This document shows positions 34,352 through 42,858 of a stretch of DNA of 64,000 bases, piece by piece. The DNA comes from Yinghuangia soli (lineage in GTDB: Bacteria > Actinomycetota > Actinomycetes > Streptomycetales > Streptomycetaceae): contig NZ_JAKFHA010000010.1 in NCBI RefSeq assembly GCF_021502675.1, forward strand, positions 124,001 through 188,000. The letters are read 5' to 3'. How positions within the stretch are numbered: the first letter of the stretch is position 1; each line of letters opens with the position of its first letter. Under the pieces are notes generated by a model. That model searched no databases. It had not been told where the DNA came from and saw nothing but the letters and a program-made list of their open reading frames with translations. A program made the position numbers and the translations under genes.

Positions 34352-35242
34352 GTGGTGAAGATTCGCATAGGTGTGGGGCTCGGGCCGCGGGCGGCCGACG
34401 ACGAGATGTCCTTCGGCGGGCTCGTCGACTGGTGCGAGAAGCTCGGCGTCGATTCGCTGTGGCTGCCCGACAGCGTCACGTCCGACCTGCCCGATCCGCA
34501 CGTCGGCATGGCGTTCGCCGCGGGGCGGACCGCGCGCCTCAAGCTCGGCACCGGGGTCTCCGTGCTGCCCGGCCGGAACCCGGTCGCGGTCGCCAAGGAG
34601 CTGGCCACGCTGGCCGATCTGGCACCGGGGCGCATCCTGCCCGCGTTCGGCGTGCAGCACGCGCGGGCCTTCGAGCGCCCGCTCTTCCCGGTGCCGGGCC
34701 GTCGCGGTGAGGTGTTCGACGAGGCACTGGCCCTGGTCCGCCGCCTGCTCGACGAAACCGATGTCACCTTCGAGGGCGCCCACTTCCGGTGCGCCGGGAT
34801 CACCGTCCGGCCGCGTCCCGGACGCCGCCTGGACCTGTGGCTCGGCGGCAGCGGTCCGGCCGCGCTGCGCCGTATCGGGCGGCTCGCGGACGGCTGGCTG
34901 GCCGCCGGGGTGACGCCCGCGGAAGCGGCCCGGGGCCGGACCGCGATCGAGGCGGCCGCCGCCGAGGCGGGCCGCATCGTCGAGGACGACCACTACGGGC
35001 TGAGCCTGCCGGTGGCCTTCGGCGACTACCCCGCGGCCCTGCTCGGCGCGCTGCGCGAGCGGGCGCCCGAGGCCGATCCGGCCGACCTCGTCCCGGTCGG
35101 GTGGGCGGCCGCCCGCCGCATGATCCGGGCCTGCGTGGACGGCGGGATCAGCAAGTTCGTGGTGCGCCCGGCCACGCCGCCCGTGTCCTGGGCGGCGTTC
35201 CTGGACGAATTCGCGCAGGAGCTGGGCCCGCTGGAGACGTGA
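34352..35242 (+). CDS. LLM-class F420-dependent oxidoreductase
   Basis: This 296-residue luciferase-like TIM barrel has VKIRIGVGLGPR, SLWLPDSV, the family strand LKLGTGVSVLPGRNPVAVAKELATL, and RILPAFGVQHARAFE. LDLWLGGSGPAALRRIGRLADGWL marks the cofactor-binding C-terminal half. In actinobacteria such proteins usually use F420. The start is GTG at 34352 or 34355. The palindrome at 34320 suggests shared control with the LLM and SDR genes further right. The substrate is unknown. Confidence 0.85.
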   Translation: MVKIRIGVGLGPRAADDEMSFGGLVDWCEKLGVDSLWLPDSVTSDLPDPHVGMAFAAGRTARLKLGTGVSVLPGRNPVAVAKELATLADLAPGRILPAFGVQHARAFERPLFPVPGRRGEVFDEALALVRRLLDETDVTFEGAHFRCAGITVRPRPGRRLDLWLGGSGPAALRRIGRLADGWLAAGVTPAEAARGRTAIEAAAAEAGRIVEDDHYGLSLPVAFGDYPAALLGALRERAPEADPADLVPVGWAAARRMIRACVDGGISKFVVRPATPPVSWAAFLDEFAQELGPLET

Positions 35243-35527
35243 CGCGCGGCCCCAAGCCGTGCCGTAAGGCCGGGCGTACGCTGATCACGGACGAAAGAAG
35301 CGTTTCCCTGAAGCAGGCGAAGACCGCATAACTGCTGGCTGTGCCCAGGTTCCCGCCGAGGCCGCTTCCTATTGCTCAGTGACAGACCTGAGACAAACGG
35401 AGTGCAACCCGAGGTCCTGCTGATCGCGTCAATCGGGCAGAACCAACTCGGGATCGCCATCTCGGGTCACACCACTCGGGATATCCCGGGACTGAGCTTG
35501 TGCCGGGCACAGGAAGGCTGGAAGGAC

Positions 35528-36250
35528 TTGAAGAAGACGCGCATATCCGTGGCTGCGGCGGTCGCTGTCATATTGGCTGCGTCCGCGTGTACGTCCGGAT
35601 CGTCCGACAAGGACACGGACGCCAAGGGCAAGGCGGGGACCAGCAGCTCGGCACCGGCCACCGGGGCGTCGACTCCCGCGGAGACGCCGACGACCGGGGC
35701 CCCGAGCAGCTCGCCGACGTCGATCCCCACCACCGCGGCGCCGAGCAGCACCTCGGCCAAGCCGACGGCGACCAGCGCCAAGCCGTCCGCCAAGTCCACC
35801 AGCGCCAAGCCGTCGACGAGCAAGCCCGCGACCACGAAGCCGGCCACCACGAAGCCGCCGGCCAAGCCGGCCGGCAACCTCGACCCGCGCTGCATGACCG
35901 GGCGCGCGATGTGCATCGACAAGACCACCCGCAAGCTCACCTGGGTGATCGACGGCGTGCCGCAGTACGGCTTCGAGGTGCGCTTCGGCTCCAAGGAACT
36001 GCCCACCCGCGAGGGTGCGTTCCAGGTGAACTCGAAGTCCCGGGACCACGTCTCGACGATCTACCACACGCCCATGCCGTACGCGATGTTCTTCAGCGGC
36101 GGCCAGGCCGTGCACTACTCGCCCGACTTCGCCGCGAACGGGTACAACGGTGCTTCGCACGGCTGCGTCAACGTGCGCAACAAGCCGCTGATCCAGAAGC
36201 TCTTCAACGAGGCGCGGGTCGGCGACAAGGTCATCGTCTACCGCTCCTAG
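35528..36250 (+). CDS. L,D-transpeptidase (YkuD) lipoprotein
   Basis: This 240-residue protein has a signal peptide ending in AASAC, with the lipidated Cys at residue 21. A Ser/Thr/Ala/Lys/Pro-rich linker (30-115) with SAKP and TTKP repeats leads to a YkuD catalytic domain with His196 and SHGCVNVRN (Cys213). Such enzymes make 3-3 cross-links in peptidoglycan or attach proteins. TTG at 35528 is chosen because it places the signal peptide correctly and has AGGAAGG ahead. The linker would let the enzyme reach through the wall. A GGGATATCCC-centred palindrome lies about 40 bp upstream. Confidence 0.9.
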   Translation: MKKTRISVAAAVAVILAASACTSGSSDKDTDAKGKAGTSSSAPATGASTPAETPTTGAPSSSPTSIPTTAAPSSTSAKPTATSAKPSAKSTSAKPSTSKPATTKPATTKPPAKPAGNLDPRCMTGRAMCIDKTTRKLTWVIDGVPQYGFEVRFGSKELPTREGAFQVNSKSRDHVSTIYHTPMPYAMFFSGGQAVHYSPDFAANGYNGASHGCVNVRNKPLIQKLFNEARVGDKVIVYRS

Positions 36251-36302
36251 TACGTCCAGTACTTCCCGTACTCCCGGTACCTCCAGCACGTCCGGTACTT
36301 CT
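36249..36302. repeat. Degenerate 9-bp tandem repeat just after the L,D-transpeptidase stop
   Basis: Six units of roughly TAC-NTCC-NG follow the stop codon directly, in the same frame as the gene. This may be simple expansion of sequence in the 3-prime flank. Confidence 0.5.
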
Positions 36303-36345
36303 GCATCGCGGTGCCGCCGACGGCACCGGCAGCACCGCGCATTGC

Positions 36346-36380
36346 CGAAGGGGGCGGGGCCGATGGCCCCGCCCCCTTCG
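36346..36380. terminator. Strong bidirectional hairpin terminator
   Basis: A perfect 16-bp stem (CGAAGGGGGCGGGGCC and complement) with a 3-base loop lies between the convergent transpeptidase and LLM genes. Confidence 0.85.
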
Positions 36381-36395
36381 CGTGCCCGCCGCGGG

Positions 36396-37316
36396 TCAGC
36401 GCCCGAGCACCGCGTCCAGGTGGCGCCGCGCGTCGGCGAAGAACGCCGGGGCGTCCGCGGGCCCGGCGCAGAACGCCTGGATGGGGAGCTGCAGCGCGGT
36501 CGCCCCGGCCGCGATGACCTCCGGCGCCCCTTCCAGGGTGCGGGCCAGGTCGAACTTGCCGTCCTCGCCCTTCACCATCGGCACCGGCCCCTGCACGCGC
36601 AGCGCCGCCGGGTCGCGGCCCGCGTCGGCCAGCGCCTGCCGGATGGTGGCGACGTCGCGGCCCATGTCGGCGGTGGACAGCCCCATGATCGGGATCCAGC
36701 CGTCGCCGGACTCCACGATGCGCGCCAGGTTGCGCTTGTTGAGCGTGCCGCCGATCCACAGCGGGACGCCGCCCGGCTGCACGGGCTTCGGCATGAGGTA
36801 CGTGTCGGTGAAGTTGACCGTCTCGGACTTGAACGCCGCCGGGGTCTGCGTCCACAGCGCCTTGCACGCCGCGATGGTGTCGGTGAGCAGCTGCCCGCGC
36901 CGGTCCCAGTCCAGGCCCGCCGCGTCGTACTCCTCGCGCTGCCAGCCGACCGCGACGCCGAGGTCGAGGCGGCCGCCGCTGATCTGGTCCAGGGTGGCGG
37001 CGGTCTTGGCGAGCAGCGCGGCGCCGCGCAGCGGGGCGATGAGGATGCCGGTGGCGAGGCGGACGCGCGAGGTCACCGCGGCGATCGCGGAGAGCAGCGT
37101 GAGCGGTTCGGGCCACTCGGCCTCGGGCGGCGTGGGGAAGCGGCCCCACACGTACTTGTCGGTGTGCGGGCCCATGACCACGTGGTCGACCAGCACGATG
37201 CGGTCGATGCCGGCGTCCTCGGCGGCCCGGGCGACATCGAGGAAGCCGCGCCAGTCGCCGCCCGGCCAGGTGCCGAAGTTGGGCAGGCCGATGGAGAGTT
37301 GGACGTCGTCGGTCAT
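36396..37316 (-). CDS. LLM-class F420-dependent oxidoreductase
   Basis: This 306-residue TIM-barrel protein has VQLSIGLPNFGTW, IDRIVLVDHVVMGPH, VRLATGILIAPLRGAALLAK and GVPLWIGGTLNKRNLARIVE, followed by GDGWIPIM. The features match mycobacterial and Streptomyces F420-dependent LLM proteins of unknown substrate. ATG at 37316 overlaps the SDR stop (ATGA) and has CAGGAG ahead, so it is the second gene of an SDR-LLM operon that begins beside the palindrome at 38234. Confidence 0.88.
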   Translation of the reverse strand: MTDDVQLSIGLPNFGTWPGGDWRGFLDVARAAEDAGIDRIVLVDHVVMGPHTDKYVWGRFPTPPEAEWPEPLTLLSAIAAVTSRVRLATGILIAPLRGAALLAKTAATLDQISGGRLDLGVAVGWQREEYDAAGLDWDRRGQLLTDTIAACKALWTQTPAAFKSETVNFTDTYLMPKPVQPGGVPLWIGGTLNKRNLARIVESGDGWIPIMGLSTADMGRDVATIRQALADAGRDPAALRVQGPVPMVKGEDGKFDLARTLEGAPEVIAAGATALQLPIQAFCAGPADAPAFFADARRHLDAVLGR

Positions 37317-38221
37317 GGCGTACTCCTGACTGTCGGGGGCTTCGCGGGCGGCTGCCCGCTCCGTGCGGCGTCGACGGCGGCGTCGCCGAGCGAGGCGCGC
37401 GCCAGCTTCTCGAAGGACGGCGCGCTGCGCAGTTCGTTGCCGCCGTCGACCGCGATGCTCTGGCCGGTGGTCCACGAGGACTCCGGGCCGGCCAGGTAGC
37501 GGACGGCTTCGGCGATGTCCTCGGGGAGGCCGGTGCGGCCGAGGGGCTTGTTGGCGAGGAACTGCCCGAGCAGCTCCTCGTCGCGGAAGATGCGGGCGTC
37601 CTCCTGGGAGCGGACCAGGCCGGGGCGTACCGCGTTGACCCGGACGCCGACCGGGCCGAGTTCGTCGGCGGCCACCCGGACCAGGGCCTCCAGGCCCGCC
37701 TTGCCCGCCGCGTACCCGGCCAAGTACGGCCAGGAGAGCTTGGCCGCGGTGGTCGAGACGGCGACGATCGCCCCGCCGCCGGACGCGGCGATCGCGGGGG
37801 CGGCGTACTTGATCGCGAGGAATCCGCTGACCGCGTTGCGGCGCAGGTCCTCGGTGAAGGCCTCGTCGTCCATCGCGAGGATCGGGGCGACAGTGCCGCC
37901 GCCCACAGTGGCGATGCAGACGTCGAGGCGTCCGGGGGAGTCCCCGCCGGATGCGGGCCGGGTCGCCTCGGCCACCGCGGCCCGGACGCCCTCGGCGGTG
38001 CAGGCGTCCGCAGCCACGTGCCGGACCTCGGCCCCGGCCGGTGCGTCGGCGCGCAGCCTGGCGGCCACCGCCGCGAGTTCGGGCTCGCGGCGGGCGCTCA
38101 GCGTCACCGAGCAGCCGTCCCGGAGCAGCCGTGCGGCGCAGGCGGACGCGATGCCGCCGCTGCCGCCGGTGATCAGCGCCATCCGCCCGGCGAGGGGGAG
38201 CGGCGGGGGCGGGGAGTCCAT
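37313..38221 (-). CDS. Short-chain dehydrogenase/reductase
   Basis: This 302-residue classical SDR has a TGGSGGIA cofactor loop (usual TGxxxGIG with a final Ala), and YAAGKAG as the YxxxK active site. VSTTAAKLSWPYLAG provides the catalytic Ser region, and TGQSIAVDGG is the conserved late motif. The C-terminal ~45 residues extend beyond the usual length. ATG at 38221 is 13 bp from the palindrome CTGACG-ATC-CGTCAG. It is divergent from a MarR gene and overlaps the LLM gene, suggesting a small MarR-controlled catabolic operon. Confidence 0.9.
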   Translation of the reverse strand: MDSPPPPLPLAGRMALITGGSGGIASACAARLLRDGCSVTLSARREPELAAVAARLRADAPAGAEVRHVAADACTAEGVRAAVAEATRPASGGDSPGRLDVCIATVGGGTVAPILAMDDEAFTEDLRRNAVSGFLAIKYAAPAIAASGGGAIVAVSTTAAKLSWPYLAGYAAGKAGLEALVRVAADELGPVGVRVNAVRPGLVRSQEDARIFRDEELLGQFLANKPLGRTGLPEDIAEAVRYLAGPESSWTTGQSIAVDGGNELRSAPSFEKLARASLGDAAVDAARSGQPPAKPPTVRSTP

Positions 38222-38233
38222 GCGCGGGCCTTT

Positions 38234-38248
38234 CTGACGATCCGTCAG
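38234..38248. promoter_or_regulatory. CTGACG-ATC-CGTCAG palindrome (candidate MarR operator)
   Basis: This perfect 15-bp palindrome (6-3-6) is 13 bp upstream of the SDR ATG, in the SDR/MarR divergent region. Confidence 0.6.
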
Positions 38249-38320
38249 CACATGCAGAACGTTATACCGCAAATATTTCGAGCTGTAATCATTCGCACTC
38301 GCACGATAGGCTGCGCGGCC

Positions 38321-38788
38321 ATGGAGACCCGCGCGGACGGCGCCGACGAGAACCTGCCCGGCCTGACGCCGCTGCTCTACGCGGCCACCGCACGGCTGGA
38401 CGCGCACTTCGCGGCCTGCGCCTCGGCGGTCGGGCTGACCGCCTCGCAGGCCAATGCGGTCTACGAGCTCGCCGAACCGGCCGGCATGCGCGAACTGGGC
38501 CGCCGCATGTGCTGCGAGCCGCCGAACGTGACCTTCGTGGTGGACCGGCTGGAGGAGCGCGGACTCGTACGCCGCGGCCCGCTGCCCGGCGACCGCCGCG
38601 CCAAGCAGGTCGAGCTGACCGCCGAGGGCCGCACCCTGCGCGCCGATCTGCTGGAGCGGCTCGCCGTCGACCCGCCGCTGCGCGGCCTCGGCGATGCGGA
38701 CCGCCGCATGCTCCGCACCCTCCTGGTCCGCGTGCTGGCCGAACCGGACCCGCTGCTCGCGGCCGCCGCGGTGCGCGAGACAAAGTGA
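38321..38788 (+). CDS. MarR-family transcriptional regulator
   Basis: This 155-residue protein has GLTASQANAVYELAE, MRELGRRMCCEPPNVTFVVD as the helix-turn-helix, and RLEERGLVRRGPLPGDRRAK as the wing with DRR. Two adjacent Cys (MCCEP) in the HTH are unusual and could make it thiol-responsive. ATG at 38321 has no strong ribosome site. It lies between the divergent SDR-LLM operon and the co-directional LLM gene, both preceded by the shared palindrome, so it is the obvious candidate regulator. Confidence 0.92.
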   Translation: METRADGADENLPGLTPLLYAATARLDAHFAACASAVGLTASQANAVYELAEPAGMRELGRRMCCEPPNVTFVVDRLEERGLVRRGPLPGDRRAKQVELTAEGRTLRADLLERLAVDPPLRGLGDADRRMLRTLLVRVLAEPDPLLAAAAVRETK

Positions 38789-38832
38789 TGGATTGCGTCC
38801 AGCATCTGGCTCTCTCCGGCGCCCGACACTAA

Positions 38833-38849
38833 CCTGACGATCCATCAGG
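38833..38849. promoter_or_regulatory. CCTGACG-ATC-CATCAGG palindrome (candidate MarR operator)
   Basis: This is a 17-bp palindrome with one mismatch, about 48 bp before the LLM ATG at 38897, similar to the one at 38234. Confidence 0.55.
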
Positions 38850-38896
38850 CACGGGGCGCCCGCAGGGCTGCGGGCGTGGGAACAGGAGACAACGGC

Positions 38897-39877
38897 ATGG
38901 CTGTGTTCGCGCTTCGCTTCGACTTCCGCAATCCGGCCTTCGCCGGCACCAGCATGGGGGAGCGCTACGCGGCCGCGCTGGACATGGTCAGCTGGGCCGA
39001 GCGCCTCGGCTTCATGATGGTGACGCTCTCCGAGCACCACGCCTCCGAGGACGGCTACCTGCCGCGCCCGCTGCCGATGGCCGCGGCCATCGCGTCGCGC
39101 ACCGAGAACATGATGGTCACCATCGCCGCGATCCCCGCGCCGCTGCACGACCCGCTGCACATGGCCGAGGAGCTCGCGGTCGTCGACCTGATCAGCCAGG
39201 GCCGCGTCAGCGTGGTCCTCGCGAACGGGTACGCCGCGCACGAGTTCGCGATGTTCGACCGGTCGCTGAAGGACCGCGCCAAGCTCACCACCGAGATGGT
39301 GGCGACGCTGCGGGCCGCCTGGACCGGCGAGCCGTTCGAGTTCCGCGGCCGGACCGTGCAGGTCACCCCGACCCCGTTCCAGTCCGGCGGCCCGGCCATC
39401 ATCCTGGGCGGCAGCGTCGAGGCCGCGGCCCGCCGCGCGGCGCGCATCGCGGACGGCTTCATGCCGTCCAACCCGGGCCTGTGGGAGTTCTACCGGGACG
39501 AGAAGCTCAAGCTCGGCCAGGAGGACCCGGGCCCGTACTTCGGCGGCGACACCGGGTTCCTGCACCTGTCCAAGGACCCCGACGCGGACTGGGAGCGCAT
39601 CGCGCCGTTCGCGATGCACGAGGTCAACGCGTACGGCGCGATGATGGCCGAGGCGGGCACCAGCGGGGCCGGCGGCTACACGAGCGTGGACAGCGTGGAC
39701 GAGCTGCGCAAGACCGGGCAGTACCGCGTGATCACCCCCGAGCAGTACGTCGACGAGCTGAAGGCGATGGGCGACGCCGCGTTCGGGCTGTTCCACCCGA
39801 TGATGGGCGGCATCCCGCCGCAGCTGGCCTGGGAGAGCCTCAAGCTGCTGGAGACCGAGGTCATCCCCAACCTGTGA
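38897..39877 (+). CDS. LLM-class flavin-dependent oxidoreductase
   Basis: This 326-residue luciferase-like protein has FMMVTLSEHHASEDGYLPRP, MVTIAAIPAPLHDPLHMAEE, LAVVDLISQGRVSVVLANGY and GPAIILGGSVEAAARRAARI. The EHH motif and the full-length C-terminal helix are typical of the FMN/F420 bacterial-luciferase group related to steroid- or terpene-degradation monooxygenases. AGGAG lies ahead of ATG 38897. The palindrome at 38833 links it to the SDR-LLM operon and the MarR gene. Confidence 0.87.
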   Translation: MAVFALRFDFRNPAFAGTSMGERYAAALDMVSWAERLGFMMVTLSEHHASEDGYLPRPLPMAAAIASRTENMMVTIAAIPAPLHDPLHMAEELAVVDLISQGRVSVVLANGYAAHEFAMFDRSLKDRAKLTTEMVATLRAAWTGEPFEFRGRTVQVTPTPFQSGGPAIILGGSVEAAARRAARIADGFMPSNPGLWEFYRDEKLKLGQEDPGPYFGGDTGFLHLSKDPDADWERIAPFAMHEVNAYGAMMAEAGTSGAGGYTSVDSVDELRKTGQYRVITPEQYVDELKAMGDAAFGLFHPMMGGIPPQLAWESLKLLETEVIPNL

Positions 39878-39919
39878 GCACCGGCCGCGGCCCGCACGAC
39901 CGGGTCGCGGCGTCCTCAT

Positions 39920-39972
39920 GCGCGCAGTCACTCGGGCGGCCGGGACACTCGGCCGCCCGAGTGACTGCGCGC
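39920..39972. terminator. Very strong bidirectional hairpin terminator
   Basis: A perfect 23-bp stem with a 7-base loop (GGACACT) lies between the convergent LLM gene and the membrane protein gene that ends at 40122. Confidence 0.85.
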
Positions 39973-40121
39973 CACTAGTGTTACTAATCGTCTTCCTGAG
40001 GCAACCCTCTGCCACGGAGCACCCCAGCGCGGGCCGGCGCCCTTCTTCGCCGGCCCCGGGCGCATCCGGTGGCGGACCGGATGCGCGGCAGTGCCCCCGG
40101 CAGCCGGTCCACGGGCTCGGC

Positions 40122-40859
40122 TCAGCTGCTGGGGGCGCCGCCGATCAGGTCCTTGCACTTGTCCCACGCCGTGCGGTGCCCGGGCGGGAACCGGCGCAGT
40201 GCCTTCGCGTGCTTGCGCGATCCCTCGGGATACCGCCAACGCGCCCACGGCGAATCGGGTTTGGCGATGCGCACCGAAGAGACCCAGGCGACGAACGGCA
40301 CCAGGATGCCGATCAGCCCGGTGGCCACCTTGCCCTTGAAGATCGCGACCAGCGCGAAGGCCAGGTTGACCACGACGACCCCGGCGATCTCCGGCTTGCT
40401 GTCCCCGCTGCCCACGTCGAACGGGTTCGCGCCGAGCATCATGAGCAGGCCGAGCGCGGCCGCGATGAGCACCGCGTCGACCGACTTGCGGCCCTCCGCG
40501 GACCAGTAGACGTCGTCCAGGTGGAACCACAGCGCGTATTCGTCGAGGGTGAGCGCGGCGCCCGCGCCGAACGCCGCGGCCAGCGCCGCCCGTCCGACCC
40601 CGCCCGGCTCGTATGCGAACTCCGCGGCACCCGAGATCAGCATCAGGAAGATGCCCCACACCTGGTGGTGGATGTGCAGCGTGCCGCCGCCGAACGTGAC
40701 GTTGCGGAACGGGCCTTTGCCGGCCCGGATCAGCCGCGTCACCATCCGGGTGAGCACGAAGGTCACGATGAACGCGCCCAGCATCCAGCCGATCGCGTGC
40801 CGGACCGGAAGGCTGTCGCTCGCGACCGCCTCGGCCGCCGCTGCGGCCCCGTGGTGCAC
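40122..40859 (-). CDS. Integral membrane protein of unknown function
   Basis: This 245-residue protein has about five hydrophobic segments, for example RHAIGWMLGAFIVTFVLTRM. The conserved-looking soluble elements are NVTFGGGTLHIHHQVWGIF and TLDEYALWFHLDDVYW, and the clustered His and Asp could bind metal. The C-terminus is basic. I do not recognise the family by name. GTG at 40859 has AAGGAGAGG ahead and is preferred over the upstream ATG at 40985, which would add Arg/Cys-rich residues. Confidence 0.75.
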   Translation of the reverse strand: MHHGAAAAAEAVASDSLPVRHAIGWMLGAFIVTFVLTRMVTRLIRAGKGPFRNVTFGGGTLHIHHQVWGIFLMLISGAAEFAYEPGGVGRAALAAAFGAGAALTLDEYALWFHLDDVYWSAEGRKSVDAVLIAAALGLLMMLGANPFDVGSGDSKPEIAGVVVVNLAFALVAIFKGKVATGLIGILVPFVAWVSSVRIAKPDSPWARWRYPEGSRKHAKALRRFPPGHRTAWDKCKDLIGGAPSS

Positions 40860-41020
40860 CTGCAGTTCCCTCTCCTTGCCTGTCCGGACTGCGGCGGCTT
40901 CCGCTGAACTTTCTGATTCGATGCCGTTCGTACATGATCGGTGGAGCCGGTCCGCACACCGCCGCGGACACGGCCGCGCCGCCAAAAACGGCGCAACACC
41001 ACACGCGAGGAGTGCCGGGC

Positions 41021-41908
41021 ATGTCCCTCCCCACCACGTCCACGACCGTCGGCTACCCCGCGGGGGACATCGCCGGGAAGTCCGAGGTCCTCGCCGTGCC
41101 GGTGCTGCCGGACGGCCGGTGGGCGGTCGTGGTGGCGGACACCCCGTTCCACCCGCTCGACCACACCTGGCCCGACCAGCCCGCCGACACCGGCACGCTC
41201 ACCGTGGCCGGCCGGACCTACCCGGTCGCCGACTGCCAGACCGGCGGCGTGGGCCCGGAGGGGGAGTTCGCGGTCGCCGCGGACATCCCGGTACGCCGCG
41301 GCGACGAGACGTGGGCCTGGCTGGTCCTGCACGTCGTGGACCCGGCCGACGGGGTGGACCCGGCCTCGCTGGTCGGCGCGCAGGCCGAGCTCGCCGTGGA
41401 CGCCGACCGCCGCGCCGCGCTCAGCGCCGCGCACACCGCCTGCCACCTGATGGCGTTCGCGCTCAACGAGGCCCTGGCGCCGCGCTGGCGCAAGGAGGTC
41501 CGCACCGACGCGCTGGGGCGCCCGGACTTCGACAACCTCGCGATGGACACCTCGAAGATCTTCACGTGGGAGAGCCGCGACGACTACCGGATCGGCAAGT
41601 CGCTGCGGAAGAAGGGCTTCGGCAGCGAGGACCTGGCGGCGGACCTGGACGCGGTGCGGGACCGGACCAACGCCACCCTGGCCGGCTGGCTGGCCACCGG
41701 GGCGGAGGTCCGCCTGGACGTGCCGGACCCGGCGCTGACCGCCCGCCGCGTGTGGCACTGCGCGCTGCCCGAGGGCGACGCGCACATCCCGTGCGGCGGC
41801 AGCCACGTGCACAGCCTGGCCGAGCTGGAGTCGGTGGTCGTCGACCTGGCGCTGTCCGAGGACGGCACCGAGTTCACCGTCCGCACCAAGGTGACGGCCA
41901 AGGGCTGA
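41021..41908 (+). CDS. Free-standing AlaX-like (alanyl/threonyl-tRNA editing) metal-binding protein
   Basis: This 295-residue protein begins with a beta-rich N-terminal domain (1-120) with ADTPFHPLDHTW, like the glycine-less front part of AlaX proteins. A second domain has His138-x3-His142 (HTACHLMAF) and Cys258-x3-His262 (CGGSHVHSL), the four zinc ligands of the second additional domain of alanyl- and threonyl-tRNA synthetases. Such proteins hydrolyse mischarged Ser- or Gly-tRNA(Ala). An inserted stretch (150-240) and divergent N-terminus make a non-tRNA hydrolase possible. GAGGAG lies ahead of ATG 41021. Confidence 0.75.
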   Translation: MSLPTTSTTVGYPAGDIAGKSEVLAVPVLPDGRWAVVVADTPFHPLDHTWPDQPADTGTLTVAGRTYPVADCQTGGVGPEGEFAVAADIPVRRGDETWAWLVLHVVDPADGVDPASLVGAQAELAVDADRRAALSAAHTACHLMAFALNEALAPRWRKEVRTDALGRPDFDNLAMDTSKIFTWESRDDYRIGKSLRKKGFGSEDLAADLDAVRDRTNATLAGWLATGAEVRLDVPDPALTARRVWHCALPEGDAHIPCGGSHVHSLAELESVVVDLALSEDGTEFTVRTKVTAKG

Positions 41909-41918
41909 CCGCCCGGGT

Positions 41919-41947
41919 GCGTCCGGGGCGCGAAGATCCCCGGACGC
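41919..41947 (+). terminator. Hairpin terminator after the AlaX-like gene
   Basis: A perfect 10-bp stem GCGTCCGGGG with its complement and a 9-base loop lies 10 bp after the stop. Confidence 0.6.
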
Positions 41948-42127
41948 CCCCGGCCCGCCCCGGGCGGCCCCGGTTTTCCGGTCCCCCAGGGGCTGTTTCG
42001 CGTGCTTCGGGAACCGCGCAATGCCGAGCGACGTTACTCTTGGAAGACCGTCCCTTTGCATTTCCATGACTCATGGCCCCTGCCTCGGCCCTGAGCCCGT
42101 TGCCGCATCCACCGGAAGGCCGCCGCC

Positions 42128-42820
42128 GTGACCACCCTCGCCATCGGGCCTTCCTGGCTCGACCCCGAGTACTTGATCTCGACGTTCGGCCTCATCGGCA
42201 TCCTCGCCATCGTCTTCGCCGAATCCGGCCTGCTCATCGGGTTCTTCCTGCCGGGCGACTCGCTGCTGTTCACCACCGGCCTCCTGGTCGCCGACGGCAA
42301 GTACCTCGACCAGCCGCTGTGGCTCGTCTGCCTGCTCCTGGTGATCGCCGCCATCGCGGGCGACCAGGTCGGCTATCTCTTCGGCCGCAAAGTCGGCCCC
42401 ACGCTCTTCACGCGCCCCAACTCCCGGCTCTTCAAACAAGAGAACGTGGCCAAGGCCAACGAGTTCTTCGAGAAGTACGGGCCGCGCTCGATCGTGCTGG
42501 CCCGCTTCGTCCCCATCGTGCGCACCTTCACGCCGATCGTGGCCGGCGTCGCCAACATGAAGTACCGGACGTTCGTGCTCTACAACGTCATCGGCGGCAT
42601 CCTGTGGGCCTGCGGCGTCACGGTGCTCGGCTACTTCCTGGGCCAGATCGGCTTCGTGCGCACCAACATCGAGTTCATCCTCATCGGGATCGTCGCGCTG
42701 TCCGTCCTGCCGATCGTCTACGAGGTGCTGCGGGCCCGGGCCGGCTCGCGTGCCGCGCGCGCCGAGGCGCGGTCCGAGGAGCCGCAGGAGACGCACGCGG
42801 GCGCCCGACGTACGGACTGA
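42128..42820 (+). CDS. DedA-family membrane protein
   Basis: This 230-residue protein has the DedA/SNARE-associated signatures ESGLLIGFFLPGDSLLFTTG and GDQVGYLFGRKVG. KYGPRSIVLARFVPIVRTFTP and the following VAGVANMKYRTF are the family-specific loop and glycine-rich helix. DedA proteins are half-flippases or transporters that recycle undecaprenyl phosphate or move phospholipids. The start is GTG at 42128. It is followed 38 bp later by a beta-propeller-like gene on the same strand. Confidence 0.93.
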   Translation: MTTLAIGPSWLDPEYLISTFGLIGILAIVFAESGLLIGFFLPGDSLLFTTGLLVADGKYLDQPLWLVCLLLVIAAIAGDQVGYLFGRKVGPTLFTRPNSRLFKQENVAKANEFFEKYGPRSIVLARFVPIVRTFTPIVAGVANMKYRTFVLYNVIGGILWACGVTVLGYFLGQIGFVRTNIEFILIGIVALSVLPIVYEVLRARAGSRAARAEARSEEPQETHAGARRTD

Positions 42821-42858
42821 CGTACAAGCGCGGCGCCCCGCGGCGGTAGCGTCTGCGC

